Assembly (NCBI RefSeq): GCF_949987535.1
Contig: NC_080080.1
Coordinates: 56,890,668 to 56,954,667 of the forward strand
Length of the DNA: 64,000 nucleotides
Source: Balaenoptera acutorostrata
Taxonomy: Eukaryota; Chordata; Mammalia; Artiodactyla; Balaenopteridae
Direction: 5' to 3'
A program made the position numbers and the translations under genes. Shown piece by piece: positions 35,226 through 48,420 of the stretch. Position 1 is the first letter of the stretch. The number at the start of each line of letters is the position of its first letter. Below the pieces are notes generated by a model. The model worked only from the letters and a program-made list of their open reading frames with translations, was not told where the DNA came from and ran no database searches.

Positions 35226-35445
35226 GTAAGACTCTGTAAGAGGAGGGAGGTTTACAGTAAGAGTATAACTTAGCCTTTCCTACATGTTTGATGTGGGTAT
35301 TTTCTCATTTGCCTTATACATAATAGTTACTTAGCTAGTTTCTGGATTTATCTCAGAGGGAATTGCTCTGTGTGTAGTTGTATATTTGTTGTGTCTGTGG
35401 GAAGAGGGAAGTTCAGGAGCCTCTTATGTCACCATTTTGGTCCTT

Positions 35446-36188
35446 CAAACATTTCTATTAATTTTAGTTGATATTAATATGTATGCCCTTGGTTCAATTT
35501 TAGTTATTATTTGCTTGATATTTTCTTTTCCATTCTTTGATTCAAGGTGTCTCATTTTGGTTTAAGCATATTATTTGTAAAGACAGTAAAAGTGAATTTG
35601 CTTAATTAAAACAAATTCTAATATAGATATCTCTGTATTTAAACAAATAAGTTTAGTTTTATTGAGATTTAGTAAAATTACTAGTATATTTGGATTTTTA
35701 ATACCATTTATTTTCTCTGCTCTATTCTTTTAATCCCCTGTGTTGTAGTTAGATTTACAACACTTGGTTGTTCTCATATTGGAAGGAACAAAACAGCTTT
35801 TTGATTTTTTTTTCCAGCATTGGATGTTTGCCACACAGGTGCAACACACTGAGGTGGTATTGATATAGGATACTGATAATATTTTATTAGAATCATAAAT
35901 ATTTTTATTAGAATCATAGACTCATAAATATCTAAGGAAGGAAGCAAATGGATGATGGGAAACAAGGTAGTTAGTGGGTAGCATTTATGATTTAGTTTGG
36001 AAAAACACACATATCATAAAAGGGCATTTTGCCAAAAGTCAGATCTTTGAATTAATCATTCTGGAGGAACATAATGTAATGCTTTCGTTGGTAACAATGT
36101 GAATGAATAATTAAAAACACAGAAGTTGATTGCTAGCAAGGAGACTGATGAACTGAGAATCCAGTTTTGGACATGTCAACCTTGCAGA
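35446..36188. other. Unclassified AT-rich DNA
   Basis: No gene. T-rich sequence just after the L1 5' end may include more old LINE material, but without a diagnostic block. Confidence 0.45.
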
Positions 36189-36593
36189 TTATTTTAGTTT
36201 GTTAGGGCCATCCTAACAAAGTACCATAGACCAGGTAGTTTAAACAACAGAAATTTATTTTTTCAGAGTTCTGGAGGATAGAATCCCAAGACAAAGTGTT
36301 GGCTGTATTGGTTCCTTCCGAGGCTGTGAGGAAGATTCTGTTCCAAGGCTATCACCCAGCTTCTAGAGGTTTGCTAGCATTTTTTGGAAGTGTTTGGATT
36401 GTAGATGCATCAGCTTGATCTCTGCCCTCATGTTCACATGTGTTCACTTATGCGACTGTCTACTTCAGTAGGACTTCATCTTAACCAATTAGATTTGCAA
36501 TGACACTATTTCCAAATAAGGTCACATTCTGAGGTAGTGGGGGTTTGAACTTCAACATATGAATTTGGGGGAGAAACAGCTCAAACTCTAACA
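36189..36593 (-). mobile_element. MLT1-type MaLR LTR
   Basis: ttttagtttgttagggccat, taacaaagtaccatagacca, aacaacagaaatttattttt and agttctggaggatagaatcc open the reverse-strand LTR. caaataaggtcacattctga, then ggtagtgggggtttgaactt and caacatatgaatttggggga, close it, ending in ctaacata. This is the MLT1 arrangement, older than the MST-like copies at 665 and 10386. Confidence 0.85.
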
Positions 36594-36949
36594 TAGATGA
36601 TTTTCTACAATGATCATGGCAGAGACTGCAGTAAAGAGCAAATTCATAAATAAGAAGAAAGTATTTAATAAATGAGAGAGATTTAATAAATAAACAAATA
36701 TGGGTAACTCTCAACAGTGGAAGCAGCAATATAAGGAAGATGATGTATAAACGTATGTTATTATACTCAATGCATCAAGTTATCTATGTTTCTTTGTTTT
36801 TAGAAATTTCATAAAGGAACAAGGGAGAGCAAGGAGAATGTTACCCCACAACACAAGGTAGTGAGGTTTTAAGAATCAAGAAACAATCTAAATAAAATAA
36901 GAATAAAATAGAAATACATAAACAATTGTGCACCAAGACTTACTAAAAT
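36594..36949. other. Unclassified DNA
   Basis: A/G-rich on the plus strand with short frames only. No feature identified. Confidence 0.5.
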
Positions 36950-37765
36950 ACAAGTAATTAAAACAGTGTTACAATAGGGCAAGGGTTGATGAATTGTTAA
37001 ATGAATAAGAATAGAATTTAGAAATAGATATACATATATGGTTACCTGACTGATGGCAATAGTGACCTTGCAGATCAATGGGAAAATGTATAGTGCTAAA
37101 AATTGTATGTAGATTGTAGATCCAGATGTAAAAGATAAAGCAAAATGTCTGGTTGATATAGCTAAATATAATCTGAATTTGGAGGAGGCAAATATTTTTA
37201 AACAGAGCACATAAAGCATTAAAGATGAAGAAAAATATTGCTAAATTGGACCACATTAAATTATATCATGAATGGGAACTCTCTGTGCTTTCTACTCACC
37301 TTTTCTATAAACCTTAAAATGCTCTTTAAAAAATCTATTCATTCAGCAAAAAGTTTAATTTAAAATAGTAGACATTGTGTTTATCAAAAGGTAACATTTA
37401 AATAGTGAAAGACAAGCCAAAAAATATTTTTATTGCATATACTTGACATATATAAACCTACAGAAGAGTGAATCCACCTTTGAACGTATATCCAAGAGAA
37501 ATGCATGAATGTACCCTTTGAAAGTCATATACCACATTATTCCAAGGTGCATTATTCATAATAAGCCCAAACTGGATAATTCAAATATCAAATAACAGCA
37601 GAATGAATAAATAAATTGGGATATATCAATAAATTATTCTACAGCAATGGATCTGAACAATTTACTGCTAAACACAATAATGATAAATCTCTGAAACATG
37701 ACATTGAACAAAAGCAGTTGGTGTTAGAATATTGTTACCCCAAGAAGATGGATGGGAGTAGTGAC
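36950..37765 (+). mobile_element. Ancient L1 ORF2 3' region
   Basis: Recognisable blocks appear in order: atacatatatggttacctga, aatattgctaaattggacca, cattattcataataagccca, atgaataaataaattgggat and atggatctgaacaatttact. These follow the ORF2 3' half to near its stop. Divergence is high, so only the order of blocks supports it. The minus-strand frames of 95-116 codons over this span are shadows. Confidence 0.65.
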
Positions 37766-38289
37766 CCAGAAAGAGCATGATAGGGGCTTTTGACTTGATA
37801 ATATTCTATATATTGGCGAGGGAAAAGGTTAAATGGTGCTTATTTTAAAATGATGCATTGGCCTAAATAAAAATTTATGATCTGTGCCCTCTTCTGTAAG
37901 TATGTTATACTTCAAATTAAGCTTGTTTTTAAAAATGTAAACACTTATGAACTGCACCATCTGAGTTTATCCTATGCATGGAAACTCAGCCCAGAGCAGC
38001 AAAGCTATTTCATGTATCATGTAAATTTCAATGAATTGGTTTTGACTTCTACACTGTTAGGCTCACAAAATTTATAAGGGTGAAATCTAATCTTAAAAAA
38101 ATAGTGTTTTGTAGTGGTAAAGGAGGTTGAGATTCAGTGTGCATGTGGTGAAAAATATCTCATGTTTTAATTTTTTTTTCCTTAATTTCATACGTGGAAA
38201 TTGCTTTTGATGAACAAATCACTAGACAATGCATACACTGTCAAAAACTAATCTTCCAGGATGTTAGAAGGGTCTGTATTACCATTTGT
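37766..38289. other. Unclassified DNA
   Basis: No gene or clear repeat is visible; a 66-codon plus-strand frame at 37877-38077 has no recognisable motif. Confidence 0.45.
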
Positions 38290-38425
38290 GATTCCTTATC
38301 TGTCCTCTCTACTTGACAGGGAGGAAAGGAATATGTCTTACTCATTGTTGTGTTGCAAAGTTTTGGCAAAGTTCCAAATACAGAGTACAGGCTCAATATA
38401 TGTTCTTGAATAAAATTTTACTGTC
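38290..38425 (+). mobile_element. L2 3' end
   Basis: tctctacttgacagggagga, aaaggaatatgtcttactca and gagtacaggctcaatatatg, then ttcttgaataaa, match the layout of the L2 3' tail (stop-gain block, 'gtgtctta', 'caataaat...ttgaat'). Confidence 0.65.
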
Positions 38426-39185
38426 ATGACATTCACATTGGCAAATTCTTTACCAAATTCTAAGGTTTTCGAAATCATATGCTGATAATTCAAAAAAAAT
38501 CACATTAACTAAGCCAGGTTAAACATGGTTGACATAATTCTAGTCTCAGTACAAAAACAGTCTTCCTAACTAGTACTGGTTTCTATCATGATTTTGAATA
38601 TATTAATTTTAATGGGAACTAATATAAACATTACTAATGATAATCACATTTTCTTTACATCCTGCATATGCCACTCTTGACAGGTAAAGACAAACAAACA
38701 AGAATCTGAGAAAATTAACTAAAGTCTTCTAAGGGTCCTTTAGATAAGCCACTAAAGAATTTTTGGATAAACATCTCATTAATAATCTTATCAATTTGTT
38801 TGTTTGTTAGTTCATTAAGCTTATGCATGAGGAATCCTGCTGTTCTTGCAAATAATTTACAAAAGTTCTTCTAATGAAGCACTTCAAATTAGTAAGGCAT
38901 TCATCAATTAAATAAAGCTCCACCACTTTCCATAGATTGATATGCACTCCGAACACTTCATCAAGCCACAAAATTGTGTAAACACAAATCCAAGTAAATG
39001 AAATAAACTTTTTCTTCTCTCTAATATTAACTCTTACCATTGTCCTAAAAAAGTTGAGAAGATGCGTGCCTCTCCGTGGTATCTAAAAACATTCATTCAA
39101 CTTCAATTAATTAATATATATACTCATTAATCAATTATTGTGATCACATAAAATAATGTCATTGATAAGAATTAAATATTAGTGT
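38426..39185. other. Unclassified DNA
   Basis: No supported gene. A minus-strand 77-codon frame (38807-39040) shows no family motif. Confidence 0.45.
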
Positions 39186-39345
39186 GTGCTTCAGATGCCT
39201 AAGGCATTGTGCTTTGTTTTGCATTTACATTTTACATCTTGATTTGGTAGATAAGGCAACTGAAGCTCACCCATGTAGTGACTTTCTCAAGATTATGCAA
39301 CTAGACAGTGGCAGAGCCGGAATTTGATTGTAGATCCATTTATTC
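39186..39345 (+). mobile_element. MIR SINE fragment
   Basis: ttggtagataaggcaactga, agctcacccatgtagtgact, ttctcaagattatgcaacta and gacagtggcagagccggaat reproduce the conserved MIR core and 3' part; the tRNA head is lost. Confidence 0.85.
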
Positions 39346-42261
39346 CTTATATTCATTCTTACCCAAACACTATCCAGTGGCAATACCACCACTATTAGCA
39401 TTATTTTTTCCTATCAAATTAACTGAACAATAAAATTCAATTGTAATATACATATGTACAAATTTATCATTGTCTTGATATTTTTCCTGATCATGATCCC
39501 TTCTGGAATGGTTAACTGAAGAAATATAAGCTATTTTCACATTAAGCACATAAGAGACTCCCTGATAAAATTAGGTAGTAGTTCTGCAGAGAGCCTGAAT
39601 CCCCAATCTCTCCTAAGGACACATGATCAGGATGAATACCTTTGTTCGAAAATAGCTCCTACTCCCTTTTTATTTCCTTTTACCTTTCCACTTTAAATGA
39701 CCATAAAATTTGATATAAAATATTTTGGCCATTCGATATATATATGCCCTCTACACACTTAGCAGTCCATATATCTTGAGAAAAGTCTGAAAGAGAAGTT
39801 GTTTTTTTTTTTTTTCACGAATGTGCATCTTTGAATAAAAACATTACTGAAAATAATGAAAAGAAACTCCTTAACAATACATCACTGTAATTTTTAGTAA
39901 CCCTGAGAATGATGCATGGAATTGTCTTGACCTATTTATCTATCAGCATTGGAAATGTGTTTTATTGTTTACTTGCTGATTTACTAAAACGTAATTTTTT
40001 TTACTGGATTCAGAATCTCTATAGACATGCAAATTTTATGCGGAAATATTATTTTTCCCTGAGGAAAGAACAGGGGAGATTGTAAATTGTAATAAAACCT
40101 AATAGTAAAAGAGTTTTATTCTGTTCTTCTATTAAATGGCTTTATGCAAGCTTATTTAGGCTTTAAAAATGCTCATGAGTCTTCAAACATACGAAGTATA
40201 TCTTTGATTCCAACTATTTGATTTTACTTACTAAACTTTATTTATGAATTCTGAATTCCTAGCTCTTCAGATTGATGAAGGAATGAAGTTGAATGTTTGA
40301 TAAATACAGATTAGATATGTAAGTGACATGGTCTCACTCCACTCCTAGCCAAAATTAACATTGTATTCCAGCAGAATTAAAATCCATAAATATTCCACCA
40401 CCACACAGTAAAACTGTTTGATTTTTCTCATCCGATGGAACAAAGCTGAACTTGATCAGACAACTACCCAACAGGCTTTCCCTCCCCCCTCCCCTGACTA
40501 ATCCTCTTTGATTTTTCTAGAGTCATTTCTACAGCCTGGTCACAAATTGGAAGTTGGATTGATTCATTTCACCCTGGGACTGTTAAGATAGGTCACATAG
40601 GTGGCTTCACTTTGATTCTTCCTTTTATTTTTGGCACTGAGATTAGTTCTTTTCTGTTCCTATCACCACTGGTTATCTCTCCCACTGAGTTTCTCTTTCT
40701 TCTGAAGCTCAGATACTTAAAACAAGATAAAACTTTTTTACTTCACTGCTTTTATCATCCCAACAATATATCTATCTGTAATGGGAGCCCATCTGTGATT
40801 TACACCACCAGAACTAAAACTTAACTGTCCCTGAAATTTATTATCTATTGTTTGATTCATCTACATCATGCTATGCAGACACTGAGCTAAATTGTAAATT
40901 TACCCTCACTTTGTTTTTGGACTGAATCATTGGTCATACTTCATATGTAAATATGAAGTTAACTGGCTCTTCTCTGAGAATTTATTATTTTTTCACAAAA
41001 TTCAGAGTTTGAGATGCTCTGAAACTCCTTTCACCCTCCTGAAGGGTTGTGTTTTATTCTTCCCTTGGGAAATATGCTTAGTTTTTCTAGTCAGTTTCTA
41101 GTAAGATAATAATGTTCACAATCTCTTTAGTTTTTTTTAACGGAAAAATTTCCTGCCACATATCATACTAATTATAGGTGGATCAAGAAATATAAAATCT
41201 CCTACGAGGCAGAAATTCAGGTGTGGCCTATTTCAGAGTTGAATCCTCTTTTACTATTGCTTAGATTTATACCTGGAACAACCAGTACTTCACGCTGTAG
41301 CTAATTTAAGAACTTGCTAATTGGCATACATCTTCCCGGTCTAGCTTCCTTTCTATCCTGTTGTTCAATAACCCATTAGCAACTATTGTATTCCATTAAT
41401 ATCTATTTTAGTAAAGAACTAGGAAAGGCTGTGTTGCGGATAGCCTGTAAGTTTCTGAGAGCACTATTATACTTGCATTGGAAAACGTGTGGCTGACTGT
41501 ATTTTCAAGTAGTAAATATATAGGTATTTGAATTTGGGGGAAGGTTACTTTAGCATGCTTTTGCACCTGTATTTTCCTTTACTTATAATTGTCATCACAG
41601 GAAAAGCACATTCTTGCAAATCTACTTGTTAAACACAACTCAATTCAAATTAAAGAGTATATGTTTAGGTTCCCTTAGACACCTGGTACTGTGATAGATA
41701 GGTTATACAAGTTGAGTATTTCAATATATTAAGCTTTAGATAAAGCCTATGACAAAGTCCAGGCATACACTTATTAGCTAGAAGTAAAGTCCTGTCAGAG
41801 AACACAAATGTACATGTTATACATTTTAATATTGGAATAGAAAGTAAAGTACTCATTCTATAAATAGATCTTTAGACTGAATTGCATATAACATTTGTTT
41901 TTGTTACCCACACTATATCTGCAGTATTTACCTTAACACAAAGGTCATACTCTATTATTAAATTGATTAGGGACTCATTATGTTTCCTTAAAGTATGTTC
42001 TCCCTTAGCATGATTCCTTCTTGTCCATTAACATTGCTCAGTCTGAATTTTATTTGAATAATTGTATCATGTCAAATATTTGAGTTCAAGAGTTTGAAGA
42101 TGGATAACTGTATGTTGTAAATGCTGAATACACAAAAGCTCTTCTCATTATTAGCATTTACTACATTTCTGTCCACATTTTCAGCCTTTATTCTCAGCAC
42201 TTCTAAACAATTCTTGAGGATTACAGAGGTTCAGAAAAGTTCACAATGATCACGATCATGC
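39346..42261. other. Unclassified AT-rich DNA
   Basis: Nearly 3 kb without a gene or recognised repeat. 40,430-40,900 is less AT-rich and holds a 70-codon plus-strand frame at 40612-40824 with no motif. This is the most single-copy-like part of the window. A cross-species alignment would tell whether any of it is constrained. Confidence 0.5.
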
Positions 42262-42526
42262 TTTTTTTTTAAATTTAATTTAGTTTTTATTCTATATTGG
42301 AGCATAGTTGATTTACAATGTTGTATTAGTTTCAGGTTACAGCAAAGTGATTCAGTTATACATATACGTATATCCATTCTTTCTCAGATTTTTTTCTCAT
42401 ATAGGTTATTACAGAATATTGAGTAGAGTTCCCTGTGCTATTCAGTAGGTTCTTGTTGATCATCTATTTTATGTATAGTAGTGTGTATATGTTAACCACA
42501 CACAGTTAATGTATCCCTCCCTCCAC
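42262..42526 (-). mobile_element. L1 3' UTR fragment
   Basis: ttttttttaaatttaattta, tagttgatttacaatgttgt, attagtttcaggttacagca, aagtgattcagttatacata, gttccctgtgctattcagta and ttgttgatcatctattttat give about 265 bp of the reversed artiodactyl L1 3' UTR. Confidence 0.88.
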
Positions 42527-43439
42527 CATGTTGATTTTAATGCATGTTCTATTATGTCTTTAACAGAGGCTCTATGCTATATTTCAGGTACAAAATTATT
42601 ATCAAAATCCTCTAGTTTTGTTCATTCTCATATTTTTAGGACCAAGACAGTTTCTTTAAATATAGATAATGAAGACTTTAGCTCCCAACTGTTTGACGCT
42701 CTTTTATAACATACCTAATACGTCCTAGGTTTTTAGTGCTGGTCACTGACCTGAAAATATTGAAGATAACAAATGTGTAAAGTTGTTTTTAAAAAATCTT
42801 CACAGTTGGATACATTTTTCAATAGGCATTTTAGAATATGGCATGTGCTTTAAGATTGCCAAGTTAGTGCCTAACACCAGGAACTACTGTGAAAGGATAC
42901 TGATTTTAAAGGAAAAAAAAAAAAAAAAAAAGAAGTTATTTTCTTGTCAATAATAAGTGGTGTATATTGACTTAATTTTATTTAGAAATTATTAATGTAA
43001 CTTCAAAATTAGTAAAGTAAAAACACATTAGGTTTGTGGAGAGTTAGAATGGAGGGAGTTAAGAGTTAAATGTATGGTGAACCTTTACAAAACAAAATGA
43101 AGGTGTCTAGTTTACAAGCCATTGATTTTACAAATAATGAAAGGATATAAATCCATTTAAACCATTTCCTTCTGATGAAAACAAAGAGAATTTTAACTCA
43201 CTTAACTTCTACAACTCAGAATGACCCCAAAAATAAACATAGAATTGAGAATCAGGTTTCTGGATTAAGTCAGTCCTTGAAATAACACATCAGTCCTCAA
43301 AGGTGGAATTTGCCAACTGAGATGTAGTGATTTGTTCTTCTTTAAACACAAACTGCCAAAATTTTAAATTCTATAAAGTTGTTTTATATACCAATAACAG
43401 AATTAATTTCCATCTAAATTGTTAATATTGAGCAATGAG
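42527..43439. other. Unclassified DNA with an A19 run
   Basis: No gene. An uninterrupted A run lies at 42913-42931, with no recognisable element body attached. Confidence 0.5.
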
Positions 43440-43610
43440 TAAAGTAATAATAGTAAGAATAGTTAATATTTATTCTACAAATAATAAGTGCCAGTCACAG
43501 TTCAGCATACTTACTACCTATAATTTATGAAATCATCACTGATGCCCTGTGAGGTAGGTTTACAGATGTGGAAACTGAGACACAGAGATATAAATAGCTT
43601 GACTAAACCT
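43440..43610 (+). mobile_element. MIR SINE fragment
   Basis: taagtgccagtcacagttca, gccctgtgaggtaggtttac and agatgtggaaactgagacac, agagatataaatagcttgac fit the 3' half of MIR. Confidence 0.85.
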
Positions 43611-45504
43611 GATGTCTCTCTGTCTCTCTATATGTTACTGATAATATATTTTAGAAATATAGAAAGACATGAAACATTAAGATTTATCTACATCAGCATT
43701 AAACAATACAAATAATATAATAGATAATGTTAAATAACAAAAAGATACAATTGTCATAGCCACAAAATCTATTTTAAAACCTCAGAGTTAGTTTAACCAA
43801 GAATATACAACTCCTCCATGGATAATAGTGTTTAATTTTAATAAAGGACATAGAAAAAAATGTGAACAAATGGATAGTTATATCATGATTTGGAATGGGA
43901 CACTATTACCTGCATCTCTGTATTAGTAGACAAAGTTTTCATTTTATAATTAAAAGAAAGTAAAACAAAGAGAGAAGAATATATTGTTTTTAGTGCTTAT
44001 AATCTATGTTTTAAATTTTCTATAATAGACCCTTTTAGGAATTATTGAAATCAATACTATGTGTAAGTAATAGAAATAGAATATGACTATTACATGCATC
44101 AGCTGTTTCAAAAGTCTATTAAAGACTATTAGAATAAAAGAATAAATACCTAATCTCAAACATCCTTAATTATCTGTAGTACATTATACCATACCTCCAT
44201 TTCTATTATTCACCAGTTACTAAACAGTATAGTCACAACGTCATTCTAAATCTCCATATCAAGATTAAAATTCAACATTCTCCTCTTTGACTACCCTTTT
44301 GTCTTCCCTTTTTTGGTTCAAAGTCTGTAAAATCTATCTTCACAGTTCACATGACTTCTGGTCTTGTAATTCTTTCGTATTTGTACATTCATTACTCTCC
44401 ATGTTACACTAAAAGTTATTTTAACCAGATTGGATACTCATCTGGCATTTCAGCAAACATACTTTTACTTTTTAGAGTGCTTGACCACTTATCTTTCTAT
44501 TATTTTTATACTGCTCATTTTGCCACATTCTCTCCATTCCTATTCTAGAGTAAAGAACAATGTTATAAAGAAGTGTATGAGACCATGATGATTAGTTTTC
44601 TTGAGGAACAATAATGATGATAGGGAGAATCAGTCTCATGGGAAGAGACAAATCTCAAGGTTAACTAGTAAAAGTTAAGAGTTGAGTTAATAAATTCAGG
44701 AATAACAGAATAATCCAGAATATGGAAATATATAGAAGAAACAGAGAGAGAAAGAGAAAAAAATAAACTAGCAAAGGAAACAAAAAAAAAAAAAAAAGAG
44801 AGAGAGAGAAACAGACAAAATTGAAGAACACTTTACTTCTCAACCCCAAGAATAAGAAAAGCTAAGATCAAAGCTACTAGATAAAATATTTGGGCCTGTA
44901 TCCAAGGTGTTTTTCTCATATTTCACTCCTGGCTATCTCATCCATATACTCCATGCTTAATGCTTTAATATAATGTAAGTTCAATAAAAAAATATTAGGT
45001 GTAATTAAGTTCAGAACTGTGTGTGATCTAAATACTTCTACCTTGGGAGAAAGTTTAGGAAGTAGTTTGTGAAGAATTTATGCTACAGAAAAGAAATGAG
45101 GTCATGAAGGGTGAAAATATGATTTATGTATAAATAAGCTAACTGCAACCTGTTTTCTAGAAAGAAAATATCCTGGTGCAGCTATTTGATTGCTTATTGG
45201 ATTGTCTTTTGTTAAAGCCAATGTTACTAAAGTTTACATCATGGAATGATACACCCATTTTATTTAACTTGTTTCTACCAACACTGATGCCCAGGAGGAA
45301 ATTAAAAATTGAGAAAAGGCAAATAGGTGCTCACTCTTTTCGTTACTCCAAGCAGGCATTCAGGGTATAGGCATCCTGCTAATTTGATTAATCTCACTGC
45401 CTCTGTCATCTCCACTTAAGATTGGCCTTGCCCAGAAGAAGGCTCAACACATTTTTGCTACCACTTGGCACTCCTTTCTAACTATTGACAACTCCTTATT
45501 AAGT
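43611..45504. other. Unclassified AT-rich DNA
   Basis: No gene. An A/GA simple repeat at 44782-44810 gives a low-complexity minus-strand frame. Frames of 62-65 codons at 44351 and 45176 have no recognisable motif. Confidence 0.5.
44782..44810 (+). repeat. A-run followed by (GA)n
   Basis: About 16 A then GA units; simple repeat. Confidence 0.9.
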
Positions 45505-45660
45505 AATAGTTTTGTTCTATTCATTTATTCAAAAAATTTTATAAAGCATCTATTATGTTTTAAGTACTGTGCCGATGCTGAAGAAGAAGACAATAAGGGC
45601 ACAGTCCCTGCCAGAAAATAACTCACATTTCAAAGGGCAGACAGATAAATAAATAAGACC
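45505..45660 (+). mobile_element. Ancient interspersed repeat, class unsure
   Basis: ttcatttattcaaaaaattt, ataaagcatctattatgttt, tactgtgccgatgctgaaga and cagtccctgccagaaaataa follow a widespread mammalian repeat pattern (attcaacaaatatttattgag... then 'cactgtgctaggtgctgggg' type). I cannot assign the class by eye. Confidence 0.45.
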
Positions 45661-45714
45661 CAATCTCTTTTCCATACAGTAACAAGAATAATTTGTTTAA
45701 AAATTATAAATCAG

Positions 45715-46225
45715 GTAAAGTTGCTATCTTGCCAAAACTTGTTGATTGCATTCTACTTTGATGAAAACTCAAAACAATCACTGTCCCCTGGATACAGAGC
45801 CCTATGGTACCTGACCCCTGTCTACCTCTTCAATGTAATATCCTTCACTCTTGCCCTAGCTTACCAAGCTCCAGATCTATTGATCTTCTTAGTGCTTCAC
45901 AAAGGTATTATATTTGCTCCTACTGTGGGAAGAGGGGAGCTTTGCATTTCTCTCTCTGCAGACTTTAGTAAGACTTCCTTCTTAATACAAATGGAGTACC
46001 TGCTAATGTGACTTTTCTTAAGAGATTTCTTCTTGGCCAACAAATCTAGACTAGTCATCTCTCCTAATAACATTTCATCATATGATACTTTTATATTTTC
46101 TTCAGCACATATAATAATATTTAAAGTTATTCATTTGTTTATGCATTTATTTTTTTTATCTTGCCCACTAGACAGAGAAAACTTCAAAGATTGGAACTAT
46201 TTCTCCCATTTTCATCTACATATTC
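45715..46225 (+). mobile_element. L2 LINE 3' region
   Basis: Blocks in L2 order are visible: atacagagccctatggtacc, tgacccctgtctacctcttc, acttccttcttaatacaaat and tcttgcccactagacagaga, then aacttcaaagattggaacta. The 96-codon plus-strand frame at 45721-46011 is a relic of the L2 ORF end and 3' UTR, not a cellular gene. Confidence 0.75.
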
Positions 46226-46359
46226 ATACCTTTGCTAATGAGGTCTAAATCTGAACCTTAGGGAATAACCTTTACCAATTTTGTTCCTTCCTTGAGTACT
46301 CTGCCTTAGCCATAGATGTAGCAGTTGCTCCCTATATATGTTATTCTTTGATTCTTTAG

Positions 46360-46842
46360 AGATCTTGTAATAAGCAGAAAAAATACCTCCTCAAAGATGT
46401 CCATCTCTAGTCCCTGGAACCAGTAAATATGTTGACTTACATGAAAAAAGGAAATTTACAGATGTGATTAATGTCATCAGTCTTGAGATGAGGAGACTCA
46501 TCAGTGTGTGTCCAATATAACTACATGAGTCCTTTAAAATGAAGAAGCTTTCCCAGCTGTAGTCACAGAGAGATGCAACATGAGAAGTATTAAACCACAG
46601 CTAGCTTCGAAGGTGAAGGAAAGAGGTCATGAAGCAGAGTGTAAGTGGCCTCTAGAAGCTGGAGGAGACAAGGAAATGGATTCTCCACTAGGGAACACAG
46701 CTCTCTCAACATCTTGACTTTAGCTCAGTAAACCACATGTCAGATTTCCGACAAACAGAACTATAACAGTAAATTTTTGTTGTTTTAGGACACTAGTGTG
46801 TGGTAATTTGTTACAGAAACAATAAAAAAGTAATACAGTGTT
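46360..46842 (+). mobile_element. MLT1-related MaLR LTR
   Basis: aaagatgtccatctctagtc, cctggaaccagtaaatatgt, ttacagatgtgattaatgtc, cttgagatgaggagactcat, tggcctctagaagctggagg, ggtaatttgttacagaaaca and a final taatacag reproduce a common mammalian MaLR-type LTR from end to end. Exact subfamily not assigned. Confidence 0.75.
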
Positions 46843-47879
46843 CTCTTCTGTTCAGTTTTAATTCCTTTTTCAGAATTAATAAGTTTTTGTATTAAATTAA
46901 AAATTTTATATCCTTTATATTAAATTAAATTCCTATTCGAATTAGTAGTTTGATTTCTGTCTCCTGATGGACAGAATTGACAATGGGGGTGGTTCCTGGA
47001 GATAGACCCTCAAAGATGGGATTTTAGTATTGCCTTGTTTGTGGTCTTGGTTTTGAGCTCAAGTCCCAGATGTTTTCCAATGGAGAATGGAATTCTTGTA
47101 ATCCATGGCATGCAATGGAATTATAAACAATGAAACTGCTTTCTGTCACTGATTATGATAATGTGCCAACTGAAACAAGTGTCTTGGGACTCAAGTGGAT
47201 GTTACACTTGATTGTTATAGTGGTACTGACTAAAATAACTATAATATCTTCAGTGGAACATTTACAGAAAGTTACAAAAAGAAAATGCCAAGCTCATGTC
47301 CTTTAATTCTCAGCTAAAGTCACAGTTTGGAAACTGGAGAGATGGGTTTTCTAATCTCTGATTCTCAGATAGCTCACTGATTTCTCTGATACATATCATA
47401 TTAATAGCTCATTGATACTGGTGCACTTACTAGAGATTCCAGATTAAAGGTATAACTTTGTGGAGCTGGAGGTGGCACTACTGGCTTTTTTAGTTGGCCA
47501 ACTGAAACTTTAATTCACTTGTGGCCTATAATAAGTGAAGTTATTAGTTCCAAATTCTCAGGCATGATGTGGTGAGAGAATTAAAAAGTCTTAAGGGTAT
47601 AGGAATTAAATTTTATTGGAATGTTTGCATGGATTTATCATATGTGATCTGTGCATTCACCCCAAATGTATCCTCCAAAGAAGCACAAGAGATACTCCTT
47701 TCACTAATGCTTGGAGAACTACATTAGTAAATCAAGCATTTTTATTTTTGATAAATTATTCACTTTTATAAGTCAGATACGGTTATTGAAATACCATCAT
47801 TGAGATAATCTCTCTGAATTCAATGGAAATTATGTTCTGGGTAGCATAGGTTAAGTGGCAACATTTAACCATCAAAGAC
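46843..47879. other. Unclassified DNA, possibly upstream ERV-L internal sequence
   Basis: It lies immediately upstream of the ERV-L pol relic and might include gag or protease remnants, but no diagnostic motif was found in any frame. No LTR was found either. Confidence 0.35.
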
Positions 47880-47984
47880 AAGGTGGGCACACCACTCATT
47901 AAGGGCAGCAGTGATGTACCAGTGATCAGAATAAAATAGATGAGCAGCCAATAAAGTAAAGGTTTACAAACTATGGCTCTGGGC

Positions 47985-48420
47985 TAAATCACATTCTCCT
48001 CTAACTAAATTGTTTGGCTTTCTGAAAAAAAAGATGCATCTTGGAGAATATCTGTGGAGTATAATAAACTTAATCAGACAGTGACTCTAATCAAAGCTGC
48101 TATTCCAAATGTTTTACATTTACTGGAGCAGATCAACATAGACCCTGGCAGTTGCTATGAAACTATTGACCTGGCTAAGGTATTTTCTCTATACTCATCT
48201 ACAAGTATTTCCAGAAATGTCTTGCTTTTACCTGGTAGGGCCAATGGAACACCTTCACAGTGTAAGCTCTGAGTCACACAAATTCTCCTGGTCTCTACCA
48301 TTAATATCATCCACAGAGATCTTCATCACCTTGACATTCTGTGAATGTCATACTGGTTCACTACATTGATAACATCATGCTGACTGGAACTGATAGACAG
48401 AAAATTAGAAAATAGTTTAT
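47985..48420 (+). pseudogene. ERV-L reverse transcriptase remnant
   Basis: The frame at 48054-48272 reads EYNKLNQTVTLIKAAIPNVL and NIDPGSCYETIDLAKVFSLY, the fingers and first catalytic block of a retroviral RT. After a frame change, the polymerase box reads HYIDNIMLTGT at about 48,360-48,392: its second aspartate is replaced by asparagine, removing a metal ligand. A tract between 48,240 and 48,355 contains stops. Confidence 0.8.

Larger units (their letters stand above)
32990..35445 (-). mobile_element. Old L1 (L1M-type), nearly end to end but internally deleted
   Basis: On the plus strand it starts with the reversed 3' terminus (ttcagctttattgaggtata), then 3' UTR and the ORF2 C-terminal region to about 33,742. 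A junction at ccag/ggcggtgtgg jumps directly to the endonuclease region (33,745-34,170), so most of ORF2 is deleted. Upstream sequence to 34,620 matches the long spacer of older L1s (tgtggttaccatgagactta). From 34,900 to 35,445 it has 5' UTR character, ending aggagcctcttatgtcacca. No ORF1 is recognisable. Confidence 0.75.

Noticed and set aside
45721..46011. 96-codon frame as a small gene
   Set aside because: The underlying DNA follows the L2 3' region block by block.
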